Numbered from the stretch's first letter, positions 1 through 9,444 are shown. The stretch: 64,000 nt of DNA from Streptomyces lanatus (GCF_014655715.1 NZ_BNBM01000001.1:374742-438741), one strand, 5' to 3'. The notes: generated by a model not told the origin, from the letters alone. Made by a program: numbers and translations.

Positions 1-607
1 TGAAGGAGAAGATCGCCGCCGCGATCATGCCCGGCGCCGCCAGCGGGAAGGTGATGCGCCGGGCGATCGTCAGCCGGCCGGCGCCCATGCTCGCCGCGGC
101 GTCCTCCAGCCGTTCGTCGATGCCGCGCAGGGTCGCGATCAGGATCAGTACCGCGATCGGGGAGGCCAGCACCGTGTGTCCGAGGGCGATGGCGATGGGG
201 CTGCCCAGCATCGCGGCGGGTTCGAAGAGGAGGAACAGGCCGAGTGCGGTGACGATCTGGGGGATGACCAGGGGGCCGAGGACCAGGGCGAAGACCGCCG
301 AGCGCAGCGGGAGTTCGCTGCGGACCAGCGCGGTCGCCGCGGTCACCCCGATGATCAGAGAGAACACGGTGCTCAGGGCGGCGACCAGGGCGCTCAATGA
401 CAGCGCGGCCGGCCATTTGCTGCCGCCGGCGAACAGGGCCTTGTACCAGTTCAGCGTCCACGCCTCCGGGGGGAAGGAGGCGAAGGCGTTGTTGCTGAAC
501 GAGGTGACGAGGATGACCACGATCGGCAGCGCGAGGAAGAGCAGGATCACCGTGGCGACCGCGGTGAGGGCGATGCGTCCGGTGAGGGACTTGCGCAGCT
601 CCATCAT
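1..607 (-). CDS. ABC transporter permease, PotC-like (partial at window edge)
   Basis: Inner-membrane permease of a spermidine/putrescine-type importer. The ATG at 607-605 overlaps the stop of the upstream permease (ATGA), and the frame is open to the window edge, so the C-terminus is missing. The visible protein has an N-terminal membrane helix (ALTAVATVILLFLALPIVVI), further helices, and an EAA-type loop (DAAASMGAGRLTIARRITFP) that contacts the ATPase. It is the last visible gene of a binding protein-ATPase-permease-permease operon. The transported substrate cannot be read from sequence; polyamines or another amine are likely from the family. Confidence 0.9.
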   Translation of the reverse strand, partial: MMELRKSLTGRIALTAVATVILLFLALPIVVILVTSFSNNAFASFPPEAWTLNWYKALFAGGSKWPAALSLSALVAALSTVFSLIIGVTAATALVRSELPLRSAVFALVLGPLVIPQIVTALGLFLLFEPAAMLGSPIAIALGHTVLASPIAVLILIATLRGIDERLEDAAASMGAGRLTIARRITFPLAAPGMIAAAIFSF

Positions 608-1497
608 GTGGCGCTCCTCTTCCTACGGCTGGCGCCCAGCGAGGTCACGGCCTTGACCAGGAGCAGTCCGGCGAGGGTGAGGACCAGCAGGATGACGCCC
701 TGCGCGGCCGCCCCGTTCCACTGGTTCTCCTTGGTCACCTGCTGGTTGATGAGGGTGGCGATCATCGTCTGGTTCGGTCCGCCCATCAGGGCCGGGGTGA
801 TGTAGTAGCCCAGCGAGAGGATGAAGCTGAGCAGTCCGGCACTGGCCAGGCCGGGGGCGACCAGCGGCAGATAGATGCGGCGGAAGATGGTCACCTTGCC
901 TGCGCCCATGCTGGCCGCGGCCGCCAGCAGGCGGCGGTCCACACCGCGCATCACCCCGTACAGGAGCAGCACCGTGTACGGGAGCATCATCGAGGTGGTG
1001 CCGATTACCACACCCAACTCGTTGTAGAGCAGCTGAAACGGCGCTCCGGGGACCGACAGGCTGGTGAGGCTCTCGTTCACCAGGCCCTTGTCACCGAGCA
1101 TGATGATCCAGCCGTAGGTACGTACCAGGGCGCTGACGAAGTGCGGCACTACCACGACCAGCATCGCAAGTCCCGCAAGGATGGGCTTGAGCCGGGAGAT
1201 CGCCTGGGCCAGGACGAACCCGAACACCAGGCTCAGCGCGGCCGTCTCGGCGGAGATCCGCAGCGTGGTGAACAGCACGGAGAGGTTCACGCCGGTGAGT
1301 GCGTCGGCGTACCAGTGCAGGGTGAACGAGCCGTCGGCGTCCTTCAGGCTGAGCAGCAGCGTGGAGAAGATCGGGTAGACGAACAGCACCAGCAGATAGA
1401 CCACAACTGGCAGCGCGTACAGGATCCCTACGCGGGTTTTGCGGGAGGCCAGGAGCTTGCGCGGGCGGGCGGGGGTGGTGGCGGTGAGGGCGGCCAT
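604..1497 (-). CDS. ABC transporter permease, PotB-like
   Basis: A 297-residue permease with about six hydrophobic segments, first helix near residues 25-50, and the EAA loop AAAASMGAGKVTIFRRIYLP near residues 190-210. It would pair with the adjoining PotC-like subunit to form the channel of a polyamine/opine/Fe-type importer. The ATG at 1497 follows the ATPase gene by 3 bases, and its stop overlaps the next start, so the two permeases are translationally coupled. Length is normal for PotB. Confidence 0.92.
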   Translation of the reverse strand: MAALTATTPARPRKLLASRKTRVGILYALPVVVYLLVLFVYPIFSTLLLSLKDADGSFTLHWYADALTGVNLSVLFTTLRISAETAALSLVFGFVLAQAISRLKPILAGLAMLVVVVPHFVSALVRTYGWIIMLGDKGLVNESLTSLSVPGAPFQLLYNELGVVIGTTSMMLPYTVLLLYGVMRGVDRRLLAAAASMGAGKVTIFRRIYLPLVAPGLASAGLLSFILSLGYYITPALMGGPNQTMIATLINQQVTKENQWNGAAAQGVILLVLTLAGLLLVKAVTSLGASRRKRSAT

Positions 1498-1500
1498 GGC

Positions 1501-2639
1501 TCACTCGCCCTGTTCGGTCGGGAAGAGGTTGACGTCGTCCGCATCGACGGTGATCCCGACCCGCTCGCCCGCCACGGGGCTTCGGCCGGCCGGTACCTCC
1601 AGACGCAGCAGCGGCGCCTGACCGCCGTCGATCCGCACGCCGGCGCGGACCAGGGTGCCCACGTACGTGGCGGTCTCCACCGTGCCGGTACAGAAGCCGT
1701 CGTCGGTGGCGCAGGCCCGCAACCGGCCCGGCTGCACAGCCACCTTCACCTGGGCGCCGGAGGGCAGCTGGTGACGGCGCGCCTTCAGCAGGCCACCGGA
1801 CTCGTCGAGGCGGACCAGGGTGTGCTCGCCGTCGTGCTTGTCGATGCGGCCGGGCAGGAAGTTGGCCGCGCCGAGAAAGTCCGCCACGAAGGGGGTCTTC
1901 GGCCGCTCGAACAACTCACGGGGGTGTCGAACTGCTCGATCAGGCCGTTGCGCATCACCGCGATGCGATCCGACATCACCAGCGCCTCTTCCTGATCATG
2001 CGTCACATAGATGACCGTCAGGCCGAGCTCCTGCTGGATGCTCTTGATCTCGACCTGGAGCTGATCACGCAGCTTCTTGTCCAGGGCACCGAGCGGCTCG
2101 TCCATGAGGATCACCGGCGGCCGGTAGACCAGCGCCCGGCACAACGCCACACGCTGCTGCTGACCACCGGACAGCTCACGCGGCTTACGGCCACCGAACC
2201 CGGACAGGCCCGCGATCTCCAGCGTCTCCCCCACCCGGCGGCGAATCTCGGCCTTCGCCACCCCGCGCAGCGTGAGCGGGAAGGCGACATTCTCGGCGAC
2301 CGTCATGTGCGGGAACAGCAGGTACTGCTGAAAGACGAAACCAAGACCCCGCTTCTGCGGCGCCAGCCGGGTGACGTCACGGCCGCCGACGGTGATCGTG
2401 CCGGAGTCCGGCTCGCAGAACCCGGCGATCATCATCAACGTCGTGGTCTTTCCCGACCCCGAGGAACCGAGGAAGGTGACGAACTCCCCCGCCGCGATCT
2501 CCATCGACGCCTCGTCGACAGCGACGACATCCCCGTACGTCTTACGCAACGCGACCACCGACAGCGACTTGCCGGTCGCAGTGGCCGGCTTGCCGTCGGC
2601 CACCTTCACCGACGGTGCGGCGATACCGAAATCAGCCAC
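1501..2639 (-). pseudogene. ABC transporter ATPase, PotA-like, with a frameshift
   Basis: The N-terminal part (GTG at 2639, overlapping the binding-protein stop by 8 bases) has Walker [10 protein letters not shown], the signature [19 protein letters not shown], Walker B VILMDEP and the switch His ([10 protein letters not shown]). After IEQFDTPV the frame fails. The expected continuation ([20 protein letters not shown], then the TOBE domain) is intact one frame over, down to 1501. One G appears missing near 1914-1921. The nucleotide-binding domain is complete, but the TOBE domain, which usually contacts permeases and carries regulation, is cut off. It could be a true mutation or a sequencing error. 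Confidence 0.88.
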
Positions 2640-3732
2640 GAGCCCACTCCAACCAACGCTTGGTGACGGCCGATTCGTTCTTCAGCCACCAGTCGACATC
2701 GGCGTCGAAGCCCTTGTCGTAGTACTTGGGCGCACCCGCGGACGCGTTGCGCTCGTCGTCCGTGAGCTTGGCGTAGGCCAGCGGGGACGACGGGTTCGAC
2801 GGGAAGAACTTGACCAGGTTGGCCTGGCTCTCCGCACGCAGCGAGAAGTCCATCAGCTTGTAGGCGTTGTCCGCGTTGGCCGCGCCCTTGGCGATGGCAT
2901 AGCCCGAGAACTGGCGGCGCGTACCGTTGAGCTGCCGCTCCACCGGGACGCCCTGCTTCTGCAGGTCGGCGAGCCGGCCGTCCCAGACGGTGGACATCGT
3001 CACTTCCTGCCGGCTGAGGAGCACGCCGGGGAGCGGGCCGCTGTCCCAGAACTTCTTGATGTCACCCCGCAGCCGGGTCAGCACCTTGAAAGCACGGTCC
3101 ACATCCAGCGGATACAGCTTGTCCATCGGGACACCGTCGGCCAGCAGCGCGAACTCCAACTCGGGCAGGTCACCGTCCGGACTGACCATCGAACGGCCGC
3201 CCTGGAACGCCTTGGTGTCCCAGAAGTCCGCCCACGACTCCGGCTTCTTACCCCCGAAAGCATCCGTGCGGTACCCGATGCACTGGCCGTAGAAGGCGTG
3301 GCCGACGGCATACTCAGTGATCTGGGCCTCGGGGATCTTCGCGCTCTTGACGCTCTTGACCCGGTCCAGGTCCAGCGCCTCCAGCGCGCCCTGCTTGACG
3401 TACTTCGTGTGCGACATCATCGAGTTGTTGATGAGGTCACACTGCGGGCGACCCTGCTTGATCTGCGCCAGCAGCGGAGCGTCGTCCAGGTTCAGCACCT
3501 TCACCTCGATGCCCGTCTCCTGCGTGAACGGCGTGTAGATCGCCTTCTGCAGCGCCGCGCCGTAGGAACCGCCGCTGTCACGGACGACCACCGTCTTCCC
3601 GCCCTTGCCACCACCGGACGACACACGGCTGGTGCCGGTGCCGCAGGCGGCGAGGGAGGGAAGAGCGGCGAGGGCGGCGAGGCCGCCTGCTCCACGCAGG
3701 AGCGCTCTACGGCCGATCTGGGGATCACTCAT
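2632..3732 (-). CDS. ABC transporter substrate-binding lipoprotein, PotD-like, Tat signal
   Basis: Extracellular solute-binding protein (366 residues) for the adjoining importer. The N-terminus combines a twin-arginine motif ([12 protein letters not shown]) with a lipobox (SLAAC), so it is probably exported folded and lipid-anchored. The mature part resembles the PotD/family-1 fold ([20 protein letters not shown]). I chose the ATG at 3732 because GAGGAG lies just upstream; another in-frame ATG is 15 bases earlier. It is the first gene of the transporter operon, 420 bases downstream of the cupin gene, so it may have its own promoter. Confidence 0.9.
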   Translation of the reverse strand: MSDPQIGRRALLRGAGGLAALAALPSLAACGTGTSRVSSGGGKGGKTVVVRDSGGSYGAALQKAIYTPFTQETGIEVKVLNLDDAPLLAQIKQGRPQCDLINNSMMSHTKYVKQGALEALDLDRVKSVKSAKIPEAQITEYAVGHAFYGQCIGYRTDAFGGKKPESWADFWDTKAFQGGRSMVSPDGDLPELEFALLADGVPMDKLYPLDVDRAFKVLTRLRGDIKKFWDSGPLPGVLLSRQEVTMSTVWDGRLADLQKQGVPVERQLNGTRRQFSGYAIAKGAANADNAYKLMDFSLRAESQANLVKFFPSNPSSPLAYAKLTDDERNASAGAPKYYDKGFDADVDWWLKNESAVTKRWLEWARG

Positions 3733-4152
3733 GGCAATTCTCCTCATACGGGGATGCATGGGACCAGCTGTGCGGGGCTTTACCTCGCAGGTGCGGCGGG
3801 GGATCGTGCAGGGCGACGAACGCGGACGGAAGCATGACCCGCTTGCGTTGTCGGCCGCCGCTTTGGGCGCGTGTTCGCCGTGGATCGAAGTCCCCGACGA
3901 CCTGTGTCGGGGCGACGCCGGCCAGAAGACCGGGTGAGTGGCGGTGGGGAAGCCGGAGCCGTCGCAGGCGGTGACCGGCAGGGTGGCGGCGGTTTTCACC
4001 AGAGCCGCAGTATGAAGGCCTTCGTCAGGGTGAGGCAGAGCGGGGCCTGCGGTTGAGGGACGTGCCGGGCGGTCCATCTGCCCCGGGTGACGTTGCTCAG
4101 CAGGTAGCTTCGCGAGAGATCCCGAACACGATCGGGTCGCGCGGCATCGGCG
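3733..4152. other. Intergenic region, 420 bp
   Basis: Non-coding stretch between the cupin gene and the binding-protein gene, both minus strand. No convincing gene, repeat or operator copy was seen. It ends in a good Shine-Dalgarno for the binding protein, and any importer promoter should lie here. Confidence 0.5.
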
Positions 4153-4506
4153 TCACATCACGGTCACGTAGATCTTGCGCACGGTTTCGATGGTCTTCCA
4201 GACGCCGACGTAGCCCGGCTTCATGACGAAGCTGTCGCCGGCCTTGTAGATCACCGGCTCACCACCTTCCGGCGTGAGTTCGACGATGCCGGAGAGGATG
4301 TGGCAGAACTCGAAGGTCTCGCCCTTGATCGAGCGCATCTCGCCGGGTGTCGCTTCCCAGACGCCCGTATGGATCGACTCCCCGCGGGCGACGTCCTGGG
4401 CCCAGGTCTTGAAGGCGGGGTTGCCGGAAACCAGGCGTTCCGGGAGCGGGCCGGACTCGCGCGGCGCGAAGGAGGGATGGGTGTCGATGGCCTTCAGGAG
4501 CGACAT
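4153..4506 (-). CDS. Small cupin protein (cupin_3/EutQ-like)
   Basis: A 117-residue single-domain cupin. The fold is seen in GESIHTGVWEATPGEMRS (first motif), FEFCHILSGIVELTPEGGEP and GDSFVMKPGYVGVWKTIETV (second motif). Metal ligands are incomplete compared with classic cupins, as in the DUF861 group. The start at 4506 has AGAAGGAAAG upstream. It sits after the SDR gene in the ridA-led transcript and may bind or isomerise a small catabolic intermediate. The substrate is unknown. Confidence 0.82.
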   Translation of the reverse strand: MSLLKAIDTHPSFAPRESGPLPERLVSGNPAFKTWAQDVARGESIHTGVWEATPGEMRSIKGETFEFCHILSGIVELTPEGGEPVIYKAGDSFVMKPGYVGVWKTIETVRKIYVTVM

Positions 4507-4838
4507 GTCTTTCCTTCTTGAGCTGGAGAGGTTGGTAGCCGCGGCCACGGTCGATGAGCCGTTGCCGAGCGGCGTCTGGCACGCATTCGTGGGCGTGACC
4601 CGTTCGCGGCGTGCGGAGGCCCGCGACGCGTCGCGGCTGGTGCCGGGGTGGCCGGGGGCTCGGATGCTGTTGTCGGCACGGGCGCCCTGTGGGTGGCACC
4701 GTTCGAGTGCGGCGAATGGGGGACGCGCTCGACGCGTGCTCGACCGTTCATGCCGCGATCGGCGATCGCCCGAGGCAGAAGGCGAGACGGAGAGCAGGTC
4801 GATCAGCCCATTGCTGGAGATGATGCCCAGCAGGGTGG
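4507..4838. other. Intergenic region, 332 bp
   Basis: Gap between the SDR and cupin genes, both minus strand. I saw no gene with a credible start, no repeat and no copy of the 17-bp operator found elsewhere in this locus. It is long for an operon gap, so the cupin gene could have its own promoter. Confidence 0.45.
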
Positions 4839-5573
4839 TCAGAAAGCGGTGTACCCGCCGTCGACGGTCAGGACCGATCCGGTCACGTACGACGACTCCG
4901 ACGATGCGAAGAAGAGCACCGCGTCGGCGACCTCTTCGGGGGTGGCGAGGCGCTGGAGCGGGATCTGGCTCTCGCGCTCGCGGCGGTAGGCCTCGGGGTC
5001 GGGGCTTCGCTGGATCACCGCTTCGATGATCGGGGTGGCGGTCAGACCGGGAGCAACGACGTTGACGCGGATGTTGCGCGCAGCCCATTCGATCGCCGCG
5101 CCCTTGGCGAGCATGATGAGGCCTCCCTTGGCGGCGGAGTACAGAACCTCCCCGGGCTTGCCGACCATGCCGAGCCGTGAACCGACGCAGACGAACGAGC
5201 CGCCGCCCTCGGGCATCAGCGGCGCGAAGTGCTTCATCACCAGGAACGCGCTGAGCAGGTTGCTCTCGAGCACGTTCTTCGCGTCGTCGTAGGCCATCTC
5301 GGTCAGCGGACTGCTGGCCTGCAGGCCGTGGTTGAGGACGACGACATCGACGGTGCCGAAGGACTCGGCGGCCTGCTTGGCCAGGCGCTCGACGAACGCC
5401 TCGTCATTGAGGTCTCCAGGAACATACAGGTCGTCGGGCTCAGCGCTGTCGAGCCGCTCCCTGCGGCCGGTGAGCAGCAGCCGCGCGCCCTCGCGCCGGA
5501 AGTGGGAACTCACCGCCTCCCCGATGCCACTGCTGGCGCCGGTCACCAGGGCCGCGACGTTGTTGAGTCTCAT
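4839..5573 (-). CDS. SDR-family NAD(P)-dependent oxidoreductase
   Basis: A classical short-chain dehydrogenase of 244 residues. The nucleotide-binding motif TGASSGIG is near residue 11, a VLNHG motif near 78, the catalytic Ser in FVCVGSRLG, YSAAKGG carrying the Tyr/Lys pair, and the C-terminal signature YVTGSVLTVDGGYTAF. Start ATG at 5573 with AAAGGAG upstream. It probably oxidises or reduces a hydroxy/keto intermediate made by the neighbouring aldolase/dehydratase-like enzyme and RidA. A decayed copy of its C-terminus lies at about 12.2 kb. Confidence 0.93.
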   Translation of the reverse strand: MRLNNVAALVTGASSGIGEAVSSHFRREGARLLLTGRRERLDSAEPDDLYVPGDLNDEAFVERLAKQAAESFGTVDVVVLNHGLQASSPLTEMAYDDAKNVLESNLLSAFLVMKHFAPLMPEGGGSFVCVGSRLGMVGKPGEVLYSAAKGGLIMLAKGAAIEWAARNIRVNVVAPGLTATPIIEAVIQRSPDPEAYRRERESQIPLQRLATPEEVADAVLFFASSESSYVTGSVLTVDGGYTAF

Positions 5574-5644
5574 GTAAGGCGCTCCTTTACGGGGGAGGTA
5601 GGTCGGGTTGCGGGCTCGGCCACGAAAATCTCGTCCCGTGCCGG

Positions 5645-6751
5645 TCAGTTGAGGAATCCGCGGGCGTCGACCGGCCACCGCTGCAGGGACGTGCCCGTGC
5701 TGTCGGTGACGATCAGTTCCTCGAAACCGAGGACGACCGGGCACACGTGGTTCGGCACCACCGGTACGACGCTGCCGACGCTGGGGCGGAACTCGCCGTC
5801 CGGCAGCGGGACGAACCCGTGGTACTCGTTGACCTTGGACAGGACCGCCTTCGTGCCGGCGATGCCGCCGTAGCCGATCTCGGGGCTGCCTTCTTTGCTG
5901 AGGGCCTTGTTGCCCACATCGACGATGACCTGGCCGGGGACCCAGTCACTGACCACGGTCCCGGCAACGAACAACGCGATCTGGTCCTCCGTACAGGAGC
6001 CCAGCCGGACGTTGTTCAGATCGCCGAAGACGTACTCGCCGGGACGGATCTCGGTGATCACGCCGCTGGTGGAGAACTCTAGGGTGGGAGTGGAGCCGGC
6101 GCTGACCACCTCTGCGGTGACCCCGACGCCTTCGAGGCTGCGTACCGCGGTGGTGAGCGCGGCCTCCTGGTCCTGCGCGGCGCGGTGGCGAGCGTCGCGA
6201 CCGGCGCCGCCGTGACCTGGATAGGTGAAGACGCCCACCGGTACCAGACCGCGCTTGCGGGCGGCGAGCGCGAGATCGCCCGCAGCCTCGGGCGGCGCCC
6301 CGGAACGACGCGCGCCGCAGTCGACCTCGATCACGACCTGCAGCCGGTCCGGTTCGTCGCCCATCGCGTCGGCGAGGGCCTCGATCCCCGCGACGGTGTC
6401 GACGCCGACCCGCAGCCGGGCGGACTCGGCCAGCCGGCGGATCCGGGCTCGCTTCGTTCCAGCGGCCCAGATCGGGTAGGCGAGGAAGATGTCGTCGAAC
6501 CCGGCCGCGGCGAAGACCTCGGCCTCACCGACGTTTCCCGCGGTGATCCCGACCGCGCCGGCCTCGATCTGGCGTCGCCCGATCTCCACACACTTGTGCG
6601 TCTTGACGTGCGGCCTGACCTTGAGGTTGCGCTGGTCGGCGAAGCCCTGAACGCGGTCGATGTTGCCCTGCATGACGTCGACCAGCACGATCGGCGCGGG
6701 GGTGTCGATCCGCTCGACCAGAGCGTCGAGTGCTCGTTGCAGCCGGTTCAC
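5645..6751 (-). CDS. PLP enzyme, D-threonine aldolase / D-serine dehydratase-like
   Basis: A 368-residue fold-type III PLP enzyme (alanine-racemase N-terminal barrel plus D-serine-dehydratase-like C-terminal domain). The PLP lysine is expected in VRPHVKTHK near residue 50, and the C-terminal metal site is marked by NHVCPV (His-x-Cys). Family members cleave or dehydrate beta-hydroxy-D-amino acids; whether this one acts on D-threonine, D-serine or a beta-hydroxyaspartate-like substrate cannot be decided. It lies between ridA and the SDR gene. A remnant of its N-terminus is found at 12129-12216. Confidence 0.88.
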   Translation of the reverse strand: MNRLQRALDALVERIDTPAPIVLVDVMQGNIDRVQGFADQRNLKVRPHVKTHKCVEIGRRQIEAGAVGITAGNVGEAEVFAAAGFDDIFLAYPIWAAGTKRARIRRLAESARLRVGVDTVAGIEALADAMGDEPDRLQVVIEVDCGARRSGAPPEAAGDLALAARKRGLVPVGVFTYPGHGGAGRDARHRAAQDQEAALTTAVRSLEGVGVTAEVVSAGSTPTLEFSTSGVITEIRPGEYVFGDLNNVRLGSCTEDQIALFVAGTVVSDWVPGQVIVDVGNKALSKEGSPEIGYGGIAGTKAVLSKVNEYHGFVPLPDGEFRPSVGSVVPVVPNHVCPVVLGFEELIVTDSTGTSLQRWPVDARGFLN

Positions 6752-6874
6752 GCTGCCCTCCTTGTGGTTGTGCCTGGAATGATCGAGGGGCGCGGGTGTT
6801 GACTCCCTCTGGATGCCGAACGTGCACGGCCCGCGATGTCGCGCGCACTTGCGTACACCGCCGTCGGGCCCGCC

Positions 6875-7360
6875 CTACACAGCGGTGCAGACCATCTGGA
6901 TCTCGACCGGACTGTTGAGCGGCAACCCGGCGACACCGATCGCGGTGCGAGCGTGCCGTCCGTTCTCGCCCAGCACCTCGATGAGCAGGTCACTGGCCGC
7001 GCTGGCGACGTTCGACTGCTCACCGAAGTCCGGTGTACTGGCCACGAAGACCAGCATCTGCACGATCCGGACCCGGTCCAGATCGCCCACCGCCTGCACA
7101 GCGGCGGCGAGGCAGTTGAGCGCGGCATGGCGCGCGAGCTCCTTGGCCGTCTCCAGCTCGACGTCCCTGCCGACAGTGCCCTGCCCCAGCAGCCAGCCGT
7201 CCTGGTAAGGCAGTTGGCCCGAGATGTAGATGCTGGAATCCACACTCCGGTGGTGCACGTAGTACGGGTTGTCACGGAGCTCGGGAAGGGCCAGACCCAA
7301 CGCCTGAAGCCGATCGGAAGCCGAGTCGGTGTTCGCTGCCGAAGTCACGGACTGGCTCAT
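6875..7360 (-). CDS. RidA/YjgF-family protein
   Basis: A 161-residue RidA-like protein; the family hydrolyses reactive enamine/imine intermediates from amino-acid dehydratases and oxidases, and forms trimers. Family-like segments are YISGQLPYQDG and ARTAIGVAGLPLNSPVEIQM. The usual catalytic Arg falls near GRHARTAIG. Start ATG at 7360 with GGAGGGGG upstream; the ATG overlaps the stop of a small upstream reading frame. It is the first conventional gene of the minus-strand unit and fits enzymes that release imines (PLP dehydratase, FAD amine oxidases). Confidence 0.92.
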   Translation of the reverse strand: MSQSVTSAANTDSASDRLQALGLALPELRDNPYYVHHRSVDSSIYISGQLPYQDGWLLGQGTVGRDVELETAKELARHAALNCLAAAVQAVGDLDRVRIVQMLVFVASTPDFGEQSNVASAASDLLIEVLGENGRHARTAIGVAGLPLNSPVEIQMVCTAV

Positions 7361-7446
7361 CGCGCCCCCTCCGCGAACAGAGCAGGGCACAAACCAACAC
7401 AGTTCCCTATAAGAACCTGCATCGTATGCATCTTGATCATCTGCAC
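7357..7446 (-). CDS. Possible 29-residue leader ORF coupled to ridA
   Basis: A GTG at 7446 is preceded at ideal spacing by GAGGAG and opens a 29-codon frame (VQMIKMHTMQVLIGNCVGL...). Its TGA overlaps the ridA ATG as ATGA. The peptide is mildly hydrophobic, has two Cys, and matches no family I know. It lies downstream of the 17-bp operator, so it would be on the ridA transcript. It may serve translational coupling or attenuation rather than make a functional peptide. Short frames arise by chance, so this is tentative. Confidence 0.35.
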   Translation of the reverse strand: MQMIKMHTMQVLIGNCVGLCPALFAEGAR

Positions 7447-7480
7447 TCGGTTCTCCTCTCGAGTAACAGTGGCGACAAAG

Positions 7481-7528
7481 CACCATATGGTGACTTAAAA
7501 CTGCCACCGTATTGTCGTTTGTCGACCA
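7481..7528. promoter_or_regulatory. ridA promoter region: GntR-type operator and 12-bp palindrome
   Basis: Bases 7512-7528 match 15 of 17 positions of the operator found twice before the HAD gene (TGGTCGACAATCGACCA, here read on the other strand). A perfect palindrome CACCATATGGTG lies at 7481-7492, about 20 bases nearer the gene. Both are within 170 bases of ridA. The likely regulator is the FadR-type GntR at 9888-10541. This is inference from motif sharing. Confidence 0.6.
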
Positions 7529-7755
7529 TATGGGTGCCCGTCGAGCACTGTCAATACGGACTTCAGCCCCGAGTGCGACCTCGGAGCGCCACGTGCAGCT
7601 CCGCCCGGCGCCGCCGGAAGCGGCGGTCGACGTCGCGACCCGGCCCACCGATCTCATCAGGTTCGGCGTGGACGATCATGTCGAGCGGTTGACACGGATG
7701 GTCGAGCCGATCCGGATCCGGCAGGCAGGCAGGCGGATCCGGCAGGAAGACGACC

Positions 7756-8328
7756 GTGACGCTGATGCAACTCTCCGACGAACAGTGGAAGTTGACCGCA
7801 CCGTTCCGGCCGACGGGCGAGTACGGCCCTACCCTGAGCGACTGCGGAATCAGCTCGACGGCGCGATGCGGCGGTTCAGGGCAAGCACGCAGCGGCGTGA
7901 GATGGCAGGCGCGTCCGGGACTGGCCGACCGCCTACGGGCGCTTGCAGGTCGGGGGGGCGCCGGTCCCTTCACCGCGATACGGGAAGGCCTGATCGCCGA
8001 AGTCACCCGCCAGGGCAAGGCGGAGTTGTGCCTGGTCAGCGTGGACTCCACGACCGTCCCTGCCCCCAGGACACGCCGGAATGACCGTCGGTGGGGACAT
8101 CGTGGAGGGTCGATCACGACAGCACAGGCGCCGGCATCCGGCGGTCCGAGTTGCAGCATGCGACAGCTCGGACCGCCCGGCGGTCAGTGGGTGTCCGCCC
8201 GGCAGTCCGGGCACAGATCCTTATCGGGTGGTCGCGGCCTCGTCGATCACGCAGCCCTGGAAGTCCCCCGACCCAAGGGGCGCGCCCGGCCCTCGCTGCA
8301 GTTGACGTCCTGGCCACCCGGCGATTGA
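7756..8328 (+). pseudogene. Decayed IS5-type transposase
   Basis: The opening MTLMQLSDEQWKL and the segment LCLVSVDSTTV (first catalytic Asp of a DDE enzyme) are characteristic of Streptomyces IS5-family transposases. The sequence between and after them is out of frame or deleted, and no terminal inverted repeats were located. This remnant, with another at about 9.6 kb, lies between ridA and its presumed regulator gene. Confidence 0.6.
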
Positions 8329-8528
8329 TCCGTTCTCGTTCTGCTCCTGCGACCTCTTGTCGTCCGCGGTTGCGCCTCCAGCGTGACGCAATGACCATGG
8401 GCACGACTGAGGCCCGGACGCCGCGCCAGTGATCCGGGACGGCGTCCGGGCAGGCCAAGAACGGGCGCACGAACAGACAGCGCGCATTCGACGACCGAAG
8501 ATGCGGTGCGATAAGCGCACCATGCGGG
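8329..8528. other. Short gap, no feature seen
   Basis: Between the decayed transposase and the DUF2180 gene; it may contain further unrecognisable transposase sequence. Confidence 0.35.
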
Positions 8529-8738
8529 TCAGTGGGCCGTCTCGGCCATGTCGCAGGTGTGGCATACGACCCTGCGTGCAGGGATGCGGCCGTATGCAGC
8601 ACCCATGCCGACCTGGCGGGTGATCTGTACCTGACGTACGCGAGCGTGGTTCTCGCAGGTGGCCAAGCCGCAACGCGAGCACACTCCGATGCCGGTGGTG
8701 TCGCTGCGGGCCTCCTGGAGGCAGTCGTAGCACCTCAT
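8529..8738 (-). CDS. DUF2180-family small cysteine-rich protein
   Basis: A 69-residue protein with paired cysteines in zinc-ribbon spacing: MRCYDC at the start, CSRCGLATCENH in the middle and VCHTCDMAE at the end. This pattern is that of DUF2180, common and uncharacterised in Streptomyces, and predicts one or two bound zinc ions. The start at 8738 gives the family N-terminus; a longer in-frame extension to 8813 lacks family similarity. No operon partner is visible and it sits in transposase debris. Confidence 0.78.
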   Translation of the reverse strand: MRCYDCLQEARSDTTGIGVCSRCGLATCENHARVRQVQITRQVGMGAAYGRIPARRVVCHTCDMAETAH

Positions 8739-9165
8739 GTCCAACTCCGATTTCAGCAGGGGCCAGGTGTGGCGGCCAACCAACGTGAACAAACCCACCC
8801 AGGCCACGCACACCCACTCAAGGAGCTTGAAAAGTATGGCCTAGTTTAGACTTTGTCAAGACTGAGACTCGATCGCGATCGTATGGCCAGTGCGTGATGC
8901 AGCGAAGCAGTGAAGCAGCTTGACCTGACTATCAGTCAGCGTTCGCTGTTCAGAGGTACGGCGGCCCGGTCAGCGTCCCCGCGCCTCGCGACCCGCGCTC
9001 CAGGCGGCGTCGCCCGTTGAACGTCGGCACGGCGCGGATGGCGCTGCCGGGGTGCGACTCCAAGGCCCTTCACCCTGCGCCCACCATTGCCTCGCGCCGC
9101 TTAATGGACCAACGCGCCCCACCACCGGCGATAGTCTGCGGACCCATCCCAGAGAGGCGGGTCCA
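8739..9165. other. Intergenic region, 427 bp
   Basis: Between the DUF2180 gene (leftward) and a small hypothetical gene (rightward). It should hold both promoters. It contains a relatively A/T-rich patch near 8830-8950. No gene, operator copy or clear repeat was recognised. Confidence 0.4.
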
Positions 9166-9444
9166 GTGAGCTTCGACGCAGAACGATCAGCGCGCATCGC
9201 AGCCATGCAGGAAACCGCCCGGCCCGTCTGGGAGTCGACCGGCGACACGGACGCACTCCAGCAGTTCCTCAAAGACAACGGCTGCCACGGCGTGGAAGCC
9301 ACAGTCGTGACCATGGGGCTCTTGAACTGCGATCTTGCCGAAGCTCAGCGAGCCTTCTTCAACGCCCCATGCCGCGATGCCGAACGCCGGTTCCACAACC
9401 ACGCCCTGGCACTGCTCGAAGCGGCCGCCGACACCGACGCCTGA
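9166..9444 (+). CDS. Small hypothetical protein
   Basis: A 92-residue predicted soluble, helix-rich, acidic protein (MSFDAERSARIAAMQETARP... ending ALLEAAADTDA) that I do not recognise. GTG at 9166 with GAGGCGGG upstream was preferred to an earlier in-frame start at 9052 because the extension has no Shine-Dalgarno and atypical composition. It has three cysteines (GCHG, NCDL, PCRD). It is isolated between decayed transposases. Confidence 0.5.
   Translation: MSFDAERSARIAAMQETARPVWESTGDTDALQQFLKDNGCHGVEATVVTMGLLNCDLAEAQRAFFNAPCRDAERRFHNHALALLEAAADTDA

Noticed and set aside
4153-5088. Long minus-strand open frame running from the cupin gene into the SDR gene
   Set aside because: Only the last 117 residues look like protein; the upstream part is Arg/Pro-rich high-GC read-through overlapping the SDR gene. 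The ATG at 4506 has a good ribosome site.
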